Assembly (NCBI GenBank): GCA_003241695.1
Contig: QFPN01000010.1
Span: 1-64,000, forward strand
DNA length: 64,000 nt
Origin: Ancylobacter novellus
Lineage (GTDB): Bacteria > Pseudomonadota > Alphaproteobacteria > Rhizobiales > Methylopilaceae
Direction: 5' to 3'
This document shows positions 36,145 to 44,323 of this stretch, piece by piece. A program made the position numbers and the translations under genes. The notes below the pieces were generated by a model. That model saw only the letters and a list, made by a program, of their open reading frames with translations, was not told the origin of the DNA and did not search any database. Within the stretch, counting starts at the first letter, position 1, and every line of letters starts with the position of its first letter.

Positions 36145-37269
36145 CTAAGCTCCCGTCAGCACCAGATCGTCGCGGTGGATGATCGCGGCGCGGCCCTTGA
36201 AGCCGAGAATGCCTTCGATCTCCGCAGACGGCTTTCCGCGCAGGCGGTTGGCGTCGCCAGAATCGTAGGAGACGAGCCCGCGCGCGACCTCCACCCCGTC
36301 CGGCGCGCGCACGATGACGGCGTCGCCGCGCGAAAAGTGGCCTTCGATCTTCGTCACGCCCGCCGGCAGCAGCGAGCGGCCGTGGTTGAGCGCGGACGCC
36401 GCGCCGGCGTCGACATGGATCGCCCCGCGGGGCGCCAGCACGCCGGCGATCCAGCGCTTGCGGGACTGCGCCGGGCTTTCATGCGGCAGGAACCAGGTGC
36501 AGCGGCCGCCGTTCTCGACCACCGACAGCGGCTTCTCGACATGGCCGGCGGCGATCAGCATGTGGACGCCGGCGCCGGTCGCGATGCGCGCGGCCTCGAT
36601 CTTGGTCTTCATGCCGCCGCGCGAGAACTCCGACGCCGCCCCGCCCGCGATCGCCTCGATCGCCGGCGTCACGCGCTCCACCACGGGGATCAGCGTCGCG
36701 GTCGGGTCGCTGGCCGGCGGGGCGGTGTAAAGCCCGTCGATGTCGGAGAGCAGCACGAGACAGTCGGCGCTCGCCATCGAGGCCACCCTCGCCGCAAGCC
36801 GATCGTTGTCGCCGTAGCGGATCTCCTGCGTCGCGACCGTATCGTTCTCGTTGACGACCGGCACGGCCTTCAGCGCCAGCAGCCGCGCGAGCGTCGCGCG
36901 GGCGTTGAGGAAGCGGCGGCGCTCCTCAGTGTCGCCGAGCGTCAGCAGCACCTGGCCGGCGTTGAGCCCATGAGCGCCGAGCGCCTCGCTCCAGGCGCGC
37001 GCCAAGGCGATCTGGCCGACGGCGGCGGCCGCCTGGCTGTCCTCGAGCCGCAAGGGTCCGCGCGGCAGCTTCAGCACCGTGCGCCCGAGCGCGATCGAGC
37101 CCGACGAGACCACGACGACTTCCGCCCCGCGTGCGGCGTGGCGGGCGAGATCTTCCACCAGCCCGTCGAGCCAGGCGCGCTTGAGCACGCCCGCGCGCTG
37201 GTCGACGAGCAGGGCCGAGCCGATCTTGACCACGATGCGGTTGAAGGAGGCGAGGACGGGAAGGGTCAC
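36145..37269 (-). CDS. proB: Glutamate 5-kinase ProB
   Basis: The 374-aa enzyme has an amino-acid-kinase domain: RIVVKIGSALLVD, VVVVSSGSIALGR, VNENDTVATQEIRYGDNDRL and SDIDGLYTA, then a C-terminal PUA domain (ARGLVSYDSGDANRLRGK). It phosphorylates glutamate to start proline synthesis. The start is GTG 37269, which overlaps the vapC stop (GTGA); the reading upstream in frame is a shadow of vapC. Confidence 0.93.
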   Translation of the reverse strand: MTLPVLASFNRIVVKIGSALLVDQRAGVLKRAWLDGLVEDLARHAARGAEVVVVSSGSIALGRTVLKLPRGPLRLEDSQAAAAVGQIALARAWSEALGAHGLNAGQVLLTLGDTEERRRFLNARATLARLLALKAVPVVNENDTVATQEIRYGDNDRLAARVASMASADCLVLLSDIDGLYTAPPASDPTATLIPVVERVTPAIEAIAGGAASEFSRGGMKTKIEAARIATGAGVHMLIAAGHVEKPLSVVENGGRCTWFLPHESPAQSRKRWIAGVLAPRGAIHVDAGAASALNHGRSLLPAGVTKIEGHFSRGDAVIVRAPDGVEVARGLVSYDSGDANRLRGKPSAEIEGILGFKGRAAIIHRDDLVLTGA

Positions 37270-37664
37270 GGGGTGTAGGCCGGGCGGATGTCGGTGTGGA
37301 TGAAGTCGTCGCCTTTGAACAGGAGCGGGAGATCGTCGCAAGCGGCGACCGCGTAGGAAAAGCAGTCGCAGATGTTCAGTTTCGCCGGATGGCCGCGGCC
37401 TTTTCCGAAGCGGCGGTGCGCTTCATGCGCCGCGGCGGCGTGTTTCTCGGCGAACGGTTCGACGGACACCGACGGCAACGCGAGAATCTCTTCGAGAACC
37501 GCGAGACCGATCTCCCCTGCCCTGCTTTCGATCACGATACGAGCTTCGGCAAGCGTCGGACCGCCAATCTTCGACTCCACTCCTCGCAGCGTCGTCATGA
37601 AAATAGCGGCCTCGTCCTCACGCAAAGCGATGGCGACGAGCGCAGACGTATCGACGACGATCAC
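37266..37664 (-). CDS. vapC: VapC-family PIN-domain toxin ribonuclease
   Basis: The 132-aa PIN protein starts MIVVDTSALVAIALRED with the first acidic residue, then GPTLAEARIVIE, and CDCFSYAVA with the third acidic position. VapC toxins cleave tRNA or rRNA and are held by VapB. Its ATG overlaps the vapB stop and its own stop overlaps the proB start. Confidence 0.9.
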   Translation of the reverse strand: MIVVDTSALVAIALREDEAAIFMTTLRGVESKIGGPTLAEARIVIESRAGEIGLAVLEEILALPSVSVEPFAEKHAAAAHEAHRRFGKGRGHPAKLNICDCFSYAVAACDDLPLLFKGDDFIHTDIRPAYTP

Positions 37665-37939
37665 TTCGGAAGACCGTTGTCGTCATACATGTCGCTGTGA
37701 TCGGAAGTGACGCCGGGCGGCAGAGAGCGACGGACTTCCTCCGCCATTGCGAGAATGCGATCGACGTCCCGCTTTTGCTCGTCTGTGAGCTCGTCATATG
37801 TCGGAGCGCGGAAGCTCTTCCGGTCAAGATCTTCGAGGGCGCGAACGACCACCTCCGTGGTCGACGCGCCAAGCCGCCGCGCGAGTCGATTTGCGGTTTC
37901 GTAGGCGCGATCGCTCCGCACGTTCAGCTGTCGCGGCAT
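37661..37939 (-). CDS. vapB: VapB-type antitoxin (PSK_trans_fac/Rv0623 family)
   Basis: The 92-aa protein starts MPRQLNVRSDRAYETANRLA and continues with RLGASTTEVVVRALED, an N-terminal ribbon-helix-helix-like DNA-binding region. The rest (DRKSFRAPTYDELTDEQK onwards) is the toxin-binding tail. It pairs with vapC through an ATGA overlap. A palindrome 12 bp upstream is the likely autoregulatory operator. Confidence 0.88.
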   Translation of the reverse strand: MPRQLNVRSDRAYETANRLARRLGASTTEVVVRALEDLDRKSFRAPTYDELTDEQKRDVDRILAMAEEVRRSLPPGVTSDHSDMYDDNGLPK

Positions 37940-37950
37940 AAGCTAGCTCC

Positions 37951-37976
37951 TATAGCTACACCCGGATGTAGCATAT
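37951..37976. promoter_or_regulatory. vapBC operator palindrome
   Basis: TATAGCTACA and TGTAGCATATA form an inverted repeat around CCCGGA directly upstream of vapB, the usual site for autoregulation by the VapBC complex. Confidence 0.6.
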
Positions 37977-37986
37977 AGGTCTTCCT

Positions 37987-39033
37987 TCACGGCCGCCACG
38001 TCTCCTCGACGATCTTCGGCATCTCCTCGGCCACCTCGATCTCCTTGGCCTCGTCGATGACGGCGAGGAGCTTGCGCAGCGTCTCCTGCATGTTCTCGCC
38101 CGAGGCCGAGGACAGCACGACAGGCGTCCGCTTCGCCGCCCGCTTCAGCCGGGCGAGCTGCTCCTTGCGGAGTTCCGGCGACAGCGAATCCGCCTTGGAC
38201 AGCGCCACGATCTCGGGCTTTTCGGCGAGGCCGCCGCCATAGGCCTCGAGTTCGCCGCGCACCACCTTGTAGGCCTTGCCGGCATGCTCGCAGGTTCCAT
38301 CGACGAGATGGAGCAGAACCCGGCAGCGCTCGACATGGCCGAGGAAGCGGTCGCCGAGCCCCACGCCTTCATGCGCGCCCTCGATCAGGCCGGGAATGTC
38401 GGCCATCACGAACTCCCGCCCATCGACGCCCACGACGCCGAGATTGGGCTCGAGCGTCGTGAACGGGTAGTCGGCGATCTTGGGCCGCGCGGCCGAGACC
38501 GCAGCGAGGAAGGTGGACTTGCCGGCGTTCGGCAGCCCCACGAGGCCGGCGTCGGCGATCAGCTTGAGCCGCAGCCAGATCCAGCGCTCCTCGCCCTCCT
38601 GGCCGGGATTGGCGCGCCGGGGCGCCTGGTTGGTCGAGGTCTTGAAATAGGCGTTGCCGAAGCCGCCGTTGCCGCCCTTCGCCAGCACTATGCTCTGGCC
38701 CACCTCGGTGAGGTCGGCGAGCAGGGTCTCCTCGTCCTCGTCGAGCACCTGCGTGCCGACCGGCACCTTCAGCACCACGTCGGCGCCGTTCGCGCCGGTG
38801 CGGTTCTTGCCCATGCCGTGGACGCCGGTCTGCGCCTTGAAGTGCTGGCGGAAGCGGTAGTCGATCAGCGTGTTGAGACCCGCGACGCACTCCACGATTA
38901 CGTCGCCGCCGCGCCCGCCGTCTCCGCCGTTCGGACCGCCGAACTCGATGAACTTCTCGCGCCGGAACGAGACGCAGCCCGCGCCGCCGTCGCCGGAGCG
39001 CACATAGACCTTGGCCTGATCGAGGAATTTCAT
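37987..39033 (-). CDS. obgE: GTPase ObgE (CgtA)
   Basis: The 348-aa protein starts MKFLDQAKVYVRSGDGGAG, with the glycine-rich Obg fold in residues 1-158, then the G domain: GLPNAGKSTF (G1), DIPGLIEGAHEGVGLG (G3), and ALSKAD (G4). It acts in 50S subunit assembly and stress control. ATG 39033 is chosen because the Obg domain begins there. The C-terminus is short, without an OCT domain, as in alphaproteobacteria. Confidence 0.95.
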   Translation of the reverse strand: MKFLDQAKVYVRSGDGGAGCVSFRREKFIEFGGPNGGDGGRGGDVIVECVAGLNTLIDYRFRQHFKAQTGVHGMGKNRTGANGADVVLKVPVGTQVLDEDEETLLADLTEVGQSIVLAKGGNGGFGNAYFKTSTNQAPRRANPGQEGEERWIWLRLKLIADAGLVGLPNAGKSTFLAAVSAARPKIADYPFTTLEPNLGVVGVDGREFVMADIPGLIEGAHEGVGLGDRFLGHVERCRVLLHLVDGTCEHAGKAYKVVRGELEAYGGGLAEKPEIVALSKADSLSPELRKEQLARLKRAAKRTPVVLSSASGENMQETLRKLLAVIDEAKEIEVAEEMPKIVEETWRP

Positions 39034-39092
39034 GGTCGTTCCAGCACCGCGTTCGATCGAAGTTCCTAGCACAGGCCGGACGGCCGCGCCTG

Positions 39093-40241
39093 TTACGCCG
39101 CCCCGCTCCGCGCGGCCGACAGCCCCCATTCCTTCAGCGACAGGAACACGTCGCGGTCGAGGCGGAAGACGTCGACCGCGACCGAACCCGGCGTTCCGGC
39201 CGCGCGCACGAAGCCTCCGCCTTCCCACTGGAAGCCGCAGCGCTCCAGCACGCCGCGCGAGGCGGGATTGGTGACGCGGCAGCGCGCCGTCGCGGCCACG
39301 GCCCCCGTCATCTCGAAGGCGACGTCGAGCACGGCCCGCGCGGCCTCGGTCGCAAGCCCCCTGCCCCGGTGCGCCGCGCCCAGCCAGTAGCCGAGCTCGA
39401 TCTCGCCCGGCGCCGCCTCGCTCCAGCCGACGCCGCCGATCAGGTCGCCGATCTCTCGGCGGCGGATCGCGAAGGTCATGGCGGCGGGCCGGCGCCTGCG
39501 CGCCGCGCCGAGCACGAAGGCGCGCGCGTCCTCGAACGTGAACGGCTTCGGGATCGCCGCCGTCATCAGTCCGAGCGAGACGTCGGCCGCGAGCGACGCG
39601 ATCTCGTCGGCGTCGCCGAGCGTCGGCTGGCGCAGCGACAGCCGGGCGGTGTCGACCGCCGGCCGGCTCTCCGCCCAGTCGGCCCGATCGAGCGCCATGG
39701 TCACGAGCCGCACCGGCTCGGTCCGCGCCCGCGAGCGCGCCTCAACGAGCCCCGTGCGCCGGAAGCCCAGCTTGCCGAGCAACGCCGCGGAGGCCGCGTT
39801 GTCGACGAAATGGCCCGAGATCAGCGCCTCGACGGTCGTGGCGGCGAAGACGAGGTCGACGAGCGCCCGCGTCGCGCAGAAGCCGATCCCGCGGCCCCAG
39901 AACGGCTTCGCCAGCCAGTAGCCGAGTTCCGGCCGCCCGCCTTGCGCGTCGATGGCCGCACAGCCGGCGAAGACGCCCTCGACCTCGATCGCCGCGCAGA
40001 GGAGGTGGGGCGACGCGACCGGCCCCGCGAGATAGTCGCGTGCGTCCGCGATCGTATAGGGGTGCGGCACGGCGACGAGATTGCGCGCGACGTCGAGATC
40101 CGAAAGTCCCTCGGCCATCGCCTCGGCGTCGCCGGCTTCGAGGGCGCGCAGGCGCACGGCGGCGTTCGCCGTGGCGCAGGGCTTGTCGAGAAGCCGCGGG
40201 TCGAAGGTGAAGCTCGGCTCAGTCTCGGATGACGCGCGCAT
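39093..40241 (-). CDS. Tandem GNAT-family N-acetyltransferase
   Basis: The 382-aa protein holds two GNAT domains. In the first, PELGYWLAKPFWGRGIGFCA is the acetyl-CoA loop and VDNAASAALLGKLGFRRTG follows. In the second, IELGYWLGAAHRGRGLATEA and NPASRGVLERCGFQWEG match RimJ/RimL-type domains. Such proteins acetylate protein N-termini or small molecules; the substrate is unknown. It is between obgE and rpmA, a common position for a GNAT gene in this order. Confidence 0.85.
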   Translation of the reverse strand: MRASSETEPSFTFDPRLLDKPCATANAAVRLRALEAGDAEAMAEGLSDLDVARNLVAVPHPYTIADARDYLAGPVASPHLLCAAIEVEGVFAGCAAIDAQGGRPELGYWLAKPFWGRGIGFCATRALVDLVFAATTVEALISGHFVDNAASAALLGKLGFRRTGLVEARSRARTEPVRLVTMALDRADWAESRPAVDTARLSLRQPTLGDADEIASLAADVSLGLMTAAIPKPFTFEDARAFVLGAARRRRPAAMTFAIRRREIGDLIGGVGWSEAAPGEIELGYWLGAAHRGRGLATEAARAVLDVAFEMTGAVAATARCRVTNPASRGVLERCGFQWEGGGFVRAAGTPGSVAVDVFRLDRDVFLSLKEWGLSAARSGAA

Positions 40242-40271
40242 GGTCTGCCGCCTTGGGCTCCGGAAACGACA

Positions 40272-40302
40272 ACGGGGGAGTACGGCGCCCCGTCTCCCCC
40301 GT
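40272..40302. terminator. Hairpin between rpmA and the GNAT gene
   Basis: ACGGGGGA and TCCCCCGT form the outer stem, with GTACGGCGCCCCGTC inside. It lies downstream of the rpmA stop on the minus strand and may end or attenuate the ribosomal transcript. Confidence 0.5.
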
Positions 40303-40373
40303 CCGTCCGGATCTTGCGGTGGAACCGCCGGGGGGTCTAAGCGCCCGGCGGGATGCGTCGCATCAGCCCGCCG

Positions 40374-40649
40374 TCATTCCGCAGCTTCGGCCATGGCGGC
40401 CGGAGCGACGTTCACGTAGGTGCGGCCGCCGGCTTTCGCGACGAACTGCACCTGGCCCTCGACGGTGGCGAACAGGGTGTGGTCCTTGCCCATGCCGACG
40501 TTGAGGCCGGGATGCCACTTCGTGCCGCGCTGGCGCACGATGATGTTGCCCGGGATGACCTTCTCGCCGCCGAACTTCTTCACGCCGAGACGGCGGCCGG
40601 CCGAGTCGCGGCCGTTGCGGGACGAACCGCCTGCTTTCTTGTGAGCCAT
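40374..40649 (-). CDS. rpmA: 50S ribosomal protein L27
   Basis: The 91-aa protein starts MAHKKAGGSSRNGRDSAGRR, the family N-terminus, with VIPGNIIVRQRGTKWHPG. It lies 23 bp after rplU. Confidence 0.97.
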   Translation of the reverse strand: MAHKKAGGSSRNGRDSAGRRLGVKKFGGEKVIPGNIIVRQRGTKWHPGLNVGMGKDHTLFATVEGQVQFVAKAGGRTYVNVAPAAMAEAAE

Positions 40650-40672
40650 TGTTGTCTCCTAAGGTCCGCGGT

Positions 40673-40996
40673 TCAGTTCTTCGAGGCGCCGGTCAGGCCG
40701 ACGATCTTGACGATCGTGTAGTCCTGGCGATGGCCGCGCTTGCGCTTGGAGTTCTGGCGGCGGCGCTTCTTGAAGGCGATGACCTTCGCGCCGCGGGCGT
40801 GCTCTACGATCTCGGCCGCGACGGACGCGCCGGACACGAAGGGAGCGCCGATCGAAATCTGGTCGCCCTCGCCGATCGCGAGGACTTCGCCGAAGGTGAC
40901 CGTGGAGCCGGCATCGCCTTCGAGCTTTCCGACGGTCAGCACGTCGTCGGCGACGACCCGGTGCTGCTTGCCGCCGGTCTTGATGACTGCGAACAT
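40673..40996 (-). CDS. rplU: 50S ribosomal protein L21
   Basis: The 107-aa protein starts MFAVIKTGGKQHRVVADDVL and ends with KRKRGHRQDYTIVKIVGL, the family pattern. It leads the rplU-rpmA operon. The 192 bp upstream contain a leader region without a gene. Confidence 0.97.
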   Translation of the reverse strand: MFAVIKTGGKQHRVVADDVLTVGKLEGDAGSTVTFGEVLAIGEGDQISIGAPFVSGASVAAEIVEHARGAKVIAFKKRRRQNSKRKRGHRQDYTIVKIVGLTGASKN

Positions 40997-41188
40997 TGTT
41001 CAATTCCCGTTTTGCTGAACGCGCTCCGAGGCGAATTCCTCTGGCGCGGCTTTTTGTTGGTTCAGGCTCGTTGGCCCAAACGGAAAGGCGCGTACGAGGG
41101 GACCCGTCGCGCCATGCGGGGCTTCTACAGGACGAAGGCCCGTCCGGTCAATCGAAGACGCGACGTTTCGATGACGAGCCGCCGTCCC

Positions 41189-42094
41189 TCACGGCGCGAT
41201 GTCGGCCGGCGGCGCGGGCCGGCGTCTCGCCGCGGTCGCGGCCGCCCCCGCGCAGGCGGCCACGATCGCCCCGATCGCGATCCATTCGACCGGCGCGAGG
41301 CGCTCTCCCAGGATCGCGAGGCCCGCGAGCGAGCCGACCGCAGGCTCGAGGCAGAGCAGCACGCCGAAGGTCTGGCTCGGCAGATGCTTCAGCGCGAAGA
41401 TCTCCAGCGAATAGGGAATGGCGCTCGACGTCACCGCGACGGCGAGCGCGACGCCGAGCACGTGGAGATCGCCGAACGCCCGCGCCGCGCCGACCGCGCC
41501 GAAGGGCAGCGTGACCAGCGCCGCGAAGCCCATGGCGACCGCGACGGTCCGGCCGCCATGGAGATGGCCGAGGCGCTTGCCCAGCAGGATGTAGCCCGCC
41601 CAGCACGCCGCCGCCCCGAGCGCGCAGGCGACGCCGACCGGATCGAGCGCGCTCGCGCCGTGGCCGAGCGGCAGCAGCAGGCCGAGGCCCGCGACGGCGA
41701 GCGCGATCCAGACGAGGTCGAGCGCCCGCCGCGAGGTCGCGACCGCAACCGCGAGCGGACCGGAGAACTCGATCGCGATCGTGATCCCGAGCGGGATGGT
41801 CCGGAGCGCGAGATAGAACAGCAGGTTCATGAGCCCGAGCGTCGCGCCGAAGACCGCGACCGCCCAAAGGTCGCGCGCGGTCCATGGGCCGCGCCACGGC
41901 CGCCAGATCGCGCTGAGCAGCAAAGCCGAGATGGTGACGCGCAGCGTCGTCGTCCCGGCAGCCCCGACCTCGGCGAACAGGCTTTTCGCGACCGACGTGC
42001 CGAGGCAGAGCGCCGTGATGCTGCCGACCAGCGCCGCGACGGCGAGCGGCGCGGCGTAGCGGGCGACGCGGTCGGTGGGAGACTCGATGCGCAT
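41189..42094 (-). CDS. EamA/DMT-family transporter (RhtA-like)
   Basis: The 301-aa protein has ten predicted membrane segments in two EamA repeats. GLMNLLFYLALRTIPLGITI and AIEFSGPLAVA are typical of RhtA-type exporters of threonine/homoserine; ALKHLPSQTFGVLLCLEPAV is in the second repeat. The substrate is not shown by sequence. Confidence 0.85.
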   Translation of the reverse strand: MRIESPTDRVARYAAPLAVAALVGSITALCLGTSVAKSLFAEVGAAGTTTLRVTISALLLSAIWRPWRGPWTARDLWAVAVFGATLGLMNLLFYLALRTIPLGITIAIEFSGPLAVAVATSRRALDLVWIALAVAGLGLLLPLGHGASALDPVGVACALGAAACWAGYILLGKRLGHLHGGRTVAVAMGFAALVTLPFGAVGAARAFGDLHVLGVALAVAVTSSAIPYSLEIFALKHLPSQTFGVLLCLEPAVGSLAGLAILGERLAPVEWIAIGAIVAACAGAAATAARRRPAPPADIAP

Positions 42095-42162
42095 AGCGCG
42101 GCTTCATAGCGGGGAAGCGGCGGCGCGGGAATTGCGCGCCGCGGGCGCCGGCCCGACGGCCG

Positions 42163-42654
42163 TCAGAGATCGACCAGCAGCGGCTCGTGGCCGGACGCGC
42201 GCAGGAAGGCCAGCAGCCCGTCGGCCGAAACCGCCGTGGTCGCGGTGTTGAGCAGCGGGTGGAAATTCACGCGGCCCTTCGCCAGCAGCCCCTTGTCGAG
42301 CGCCACCGTGACCCGTCCCTCGCGGTCGTTGATCGCCCCGAACGGCGTCACCGAACCCGGCGTCACGCCCCAGACCTCCAGCAGCAGATCGGCGGAGGCG
42401 AAGGAGAGCCGGCCCTGCGCGCCGAGCCTGTGATGAAGCGTCTTGAGGTCGATCGCGGCCTCGTCCTCGGCGGTCAGAAGGAACAGCCGCCCCTTCTTGT
42501 CCTTGAGGAACAGGTTCTTGGACTTGCCGCCCTCGATCCGGCTCCGCAGATGCGCGGATTCGGCGACGGTGAACACCGCCTCGTGCTCGATCGTCTCATG
42601 GGCGACGCCGAGATCGTCGAGGAAGGCGAACAGGTCGGCGCGCGTCGCGGCCAT
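42163..42654 (-). CDS. YbaK/ProX-type prolyl-tRNA(Ala) deacylase
   Basis: The 163-aa single-domain protein has GGKSKNLFLKDKKGRLFLL with the catalytic Lys, GVTPGSVTPFGAIND and FHPLLNTATTAVS. Free-standing ProX/PrdX enzymes hydrolyse Ala-tRNA(Pro). ATG 42654 is used because the reading upstream crosses the tRNA gene. Confidence 0.88.
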   Translation of the reverse strand: MAATRADLFAFLDDLGVAHETIEHEAVFTVAESAHLRSRIEGGKSKNLFLKDKKGRLFLLTAEDEAAIDLKTLHHRLGAQGRLSFASADLLLEVWGVTPGSVTPFGAINDREGRVTVALDKGLLAKGRVNFHPLLNTATTAVSADGLLAFLRASGHEPLLVDL

Positions 42655-42822
42655 GGCGCGAAATCCTTCAGTCCTGCGGGCGTTCTCCGCGCCGCCCGCG
42701 CCTCCGCGGCATAGCGCGCCGCGCCGATCGACGACAGGGCGACAAAAGCGCCTTGCATTCGAAACGCCGTTGCGGCATATGGCGCCTCTCGCCCGGACGC
42801 TCCGGCGACCGAAGACTGCGAC

Positions 42823-42897
42823 GCGGGTGTAGCTCAGGGGTAGAGCACAACCTTGCCAAGGTTGGGGTCGAGGGTTCGAATCCCTTCGCCCGCTCCA
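42823..42897 (+). tRNA. tRNA-Gly (anticodon GCC)
   Basis: Acceptor GCGGGTG pairs with CGCCCGC; the D arm is GCTCAGGGGTAGAGC, the anticodon stem-loop CAACCTTGCCAAGGTTG with GCC in the loop, and the T arm AGGGTTCGAATCCCT. CCA is encoded. Confidence 0.95.
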
Positions 42898-42901
42898 GTC
42901 T

Positions 42902-42949
42902 CCAAAACGAACAAAGCCGCGGGTCGCTCCGCGGCTTTGTTCGTTTTGG
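42902..42949 (+). terminator. 21-bp perfect-stem hairpin after tRNA-Gly
   Basis: Two 21-nt arms (starting CCAAAACGAACAAAGCC and ending GGCTTTGTTCGTTTTGG) pair perfectly around a GTCGCT loop. It begins five bases after the tRNA 3' end and is the probable terminator. The A/T runs at the stem base make it work in both directions. Confidence 0.75.
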
Positions 42950-43104
42950 CGGATCATCTCGCGAAGCGGCTCAGGGCCGGGATAACGACGCCGAACGCTC
43001 GTAGCCCGTTTGTCGACGCACTGGACCTGATTGCAAATCCCGCCGTCGAGCGCGCAGCGACATCGTCGCATATCCCGATAGAGCGTTTACTCGATCGACC
43101 TGAA

Positions 43105-43197
43105 CCGTCGTCATGGTCCGGCTTGACCGGACCATCCATCTCGGGCGTCGAGCTCCACCTCGACGTGGGTCCTCCGGTTGAGCCGGAGGACGACGGC
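43105..43197. repeat. Nested palindromic element
   Basis: ATGGTCCGG-cttga-CCGGACCAT at 43113-43135 and GTCCTCCGG-ttgag-CCGGAGGAC at 43169-43191 are perfect hairpins, and the two are also roughly complementary to each other. The element lies in a gap of about 320 bp between the tRNA terminator and the secretion operon, where no gene is visible. Confidence 0.65.
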
Positions 43198-43271
43198 GGA
43201 GGCGGCCGTCCCCTTTCCGTGACTGATCCGGCCTGATCGGATGACGCTCTAGCTGTGGCCGGCCACCCATT

Positions 43272-43730
43272 CTAGTCGTCGCTCCTCGGGCGATTTTCAG
43301 CCACGAGCCCGAGTGTCGCCTTTCGCTCTCCTGCGCTGAACGTGGCGGTGCGCGGCGTGAGTTCGCTGAGGGTCCAGTCGTCGACGCTCTCTCCGAGCCT
43401 GACGCGCCGGTGTCCGGCGTCGTCGGGGAGCTGGAGGACGGCGAGCCGCTCTGCGTCTCCCCAGAGGACGCCGGCGAGCCTGAACGCGGGGGCCGCGGGC
43501 GGAGGCTTCGCGACGACGGGCGCCGGCGGCGCCTGACGGCGCGCGAACAGCGGCCGGGCGGTCGCATCCCCGGCGACGGACGGCCCGGCGGCTTCCGCGA
43601 CGGACGCCTTCGCGGGCTGCGCCTTTGCGACCGGCGCCTCGGGCGCGTCCTCGGCCGGCGCCAGCGCGAGGACGAGCGCTGCGGCGAGCGCCATGTTGAC
43701 GCCGGCGAGCATGATCCGGCGGGCGTTCAT
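43272..43730 (-). CDS. Type II secretion GspC-like (HR-domain) protein
   Basis: The 152-aa protein has an N-terminal membrane anchor (IMLAGVNMALAAALVLALA), a Pro/Ala-rich linker, then a small beta domain PAFRLAGVLWGDAERLAVL and RRVRLGESVDDWTLSEL that resembles the homology region of GspC, which binds the secretin. It lacks the PDZ or coiled-coil C-terminus of classic GspC. It could also be annotated GspN/GspP. It overlaps gspM by 4 bp and is last in the operon. Confidence 0.65.
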   Translation of the reverse strand: MNARRIMLAGVNMALAAALVLALAPAEDAPEAPVAKAQPAKASVAEAAGPSVAGDATARPLFARRQAPPAPVVAKPPPAAPAFRLAGVLWGDAERLAVLQLPDDAGHRRVRLGESVDDWTLSELTPRTATFSAGERKATLGLVAENRPRSDD

Positions 43731-44323
43731 CGGCGCGCTCCCGGACGGGCCGCATGCGGTTGCGGGGCGCCGATCGCGGCGAGCCCGCGCAGCGTCAGGC
43801 TGAGATCGAGCCGGTCGTCGTCAGAGCCTTGCCCGGCCGTCGCTCGAAGGCGTTCCACGAAGAGCATGGGCGCCGCGGCCTCGACCGCGGCGAGCAACTC
43901 GGCCAGGCGCTCGGGCGGCGTGCGCAGGGTCACGTCGAGACGCAACGCCTTCAGGGCGCCGTCGTCTTCGAGCCGCGCCGGCCGCACGCTCGTCACCTCG
44001 CCGTCGCGCGCGGCCGCGATCGAGCGAAGCTGCGCTTCCATCTTCCGCCAGCCGTCGGCGGAACTCGCGGCCTCGATCAGCAGCGGCCGGTCGACGCTTC
44101 GCGCCGTCTCGTCCTTCAGCGCAGCTTCGAGCGCCGCCAGATCGAGGCGCCTCGCTTTCAGAGCGGCGAGCCGCTCGCGCGCGGACGCGACCTCGTCGCG
44201 CGCCTCGATCGTCGCCTGCGCCAGCGGCGCGACGACGATCGAGGCGACCGCCAGAATGGCGACGCCGAGCAGCGCGAGCGCGCAGAATTTGTGGACGAAC
44301 GTCTTGCGATCCTCGGGCGTCAT
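43727..44323 (-). CDS. gspM: Type II secretion protein GspM
   Basis: The 198-aa inner-membrane protein has one N-terminal membrane segment (FCALALLGVAILAVASIVV), a short coiled coil and a ferredoxin-like periplasmic domain (ALRLDVTLRTPPERLAELLA) of the GspM/PilO type. It partners GspL. Overlaps on both sides are 4 bp. Confidence 0.8.
   Translation of the reverse strand: MTPEDRKTFVHKFCALALLGVAILAVASIVVAPLAQATIEARDEVASARERLAALKARRLDLAALEAALKDETARSVDRPLLIEAASSADGWRKMEAQLRSIAAARDGEVTSVRPARLEDDGALKALRLDVTLRTPPERLAELLAAVEAAAPMLFVERLRATAGQGSDDDRLDLSLTLRGLAAIGAPQPHAARPGARR

Noticed and set aside
42903..42950. Attachment site repeat of an integrated element next to tRNA-Gly
   Set aside because: The sequence is a hairpin, not a copy of the tRNA 3' end, and no integrase is near.
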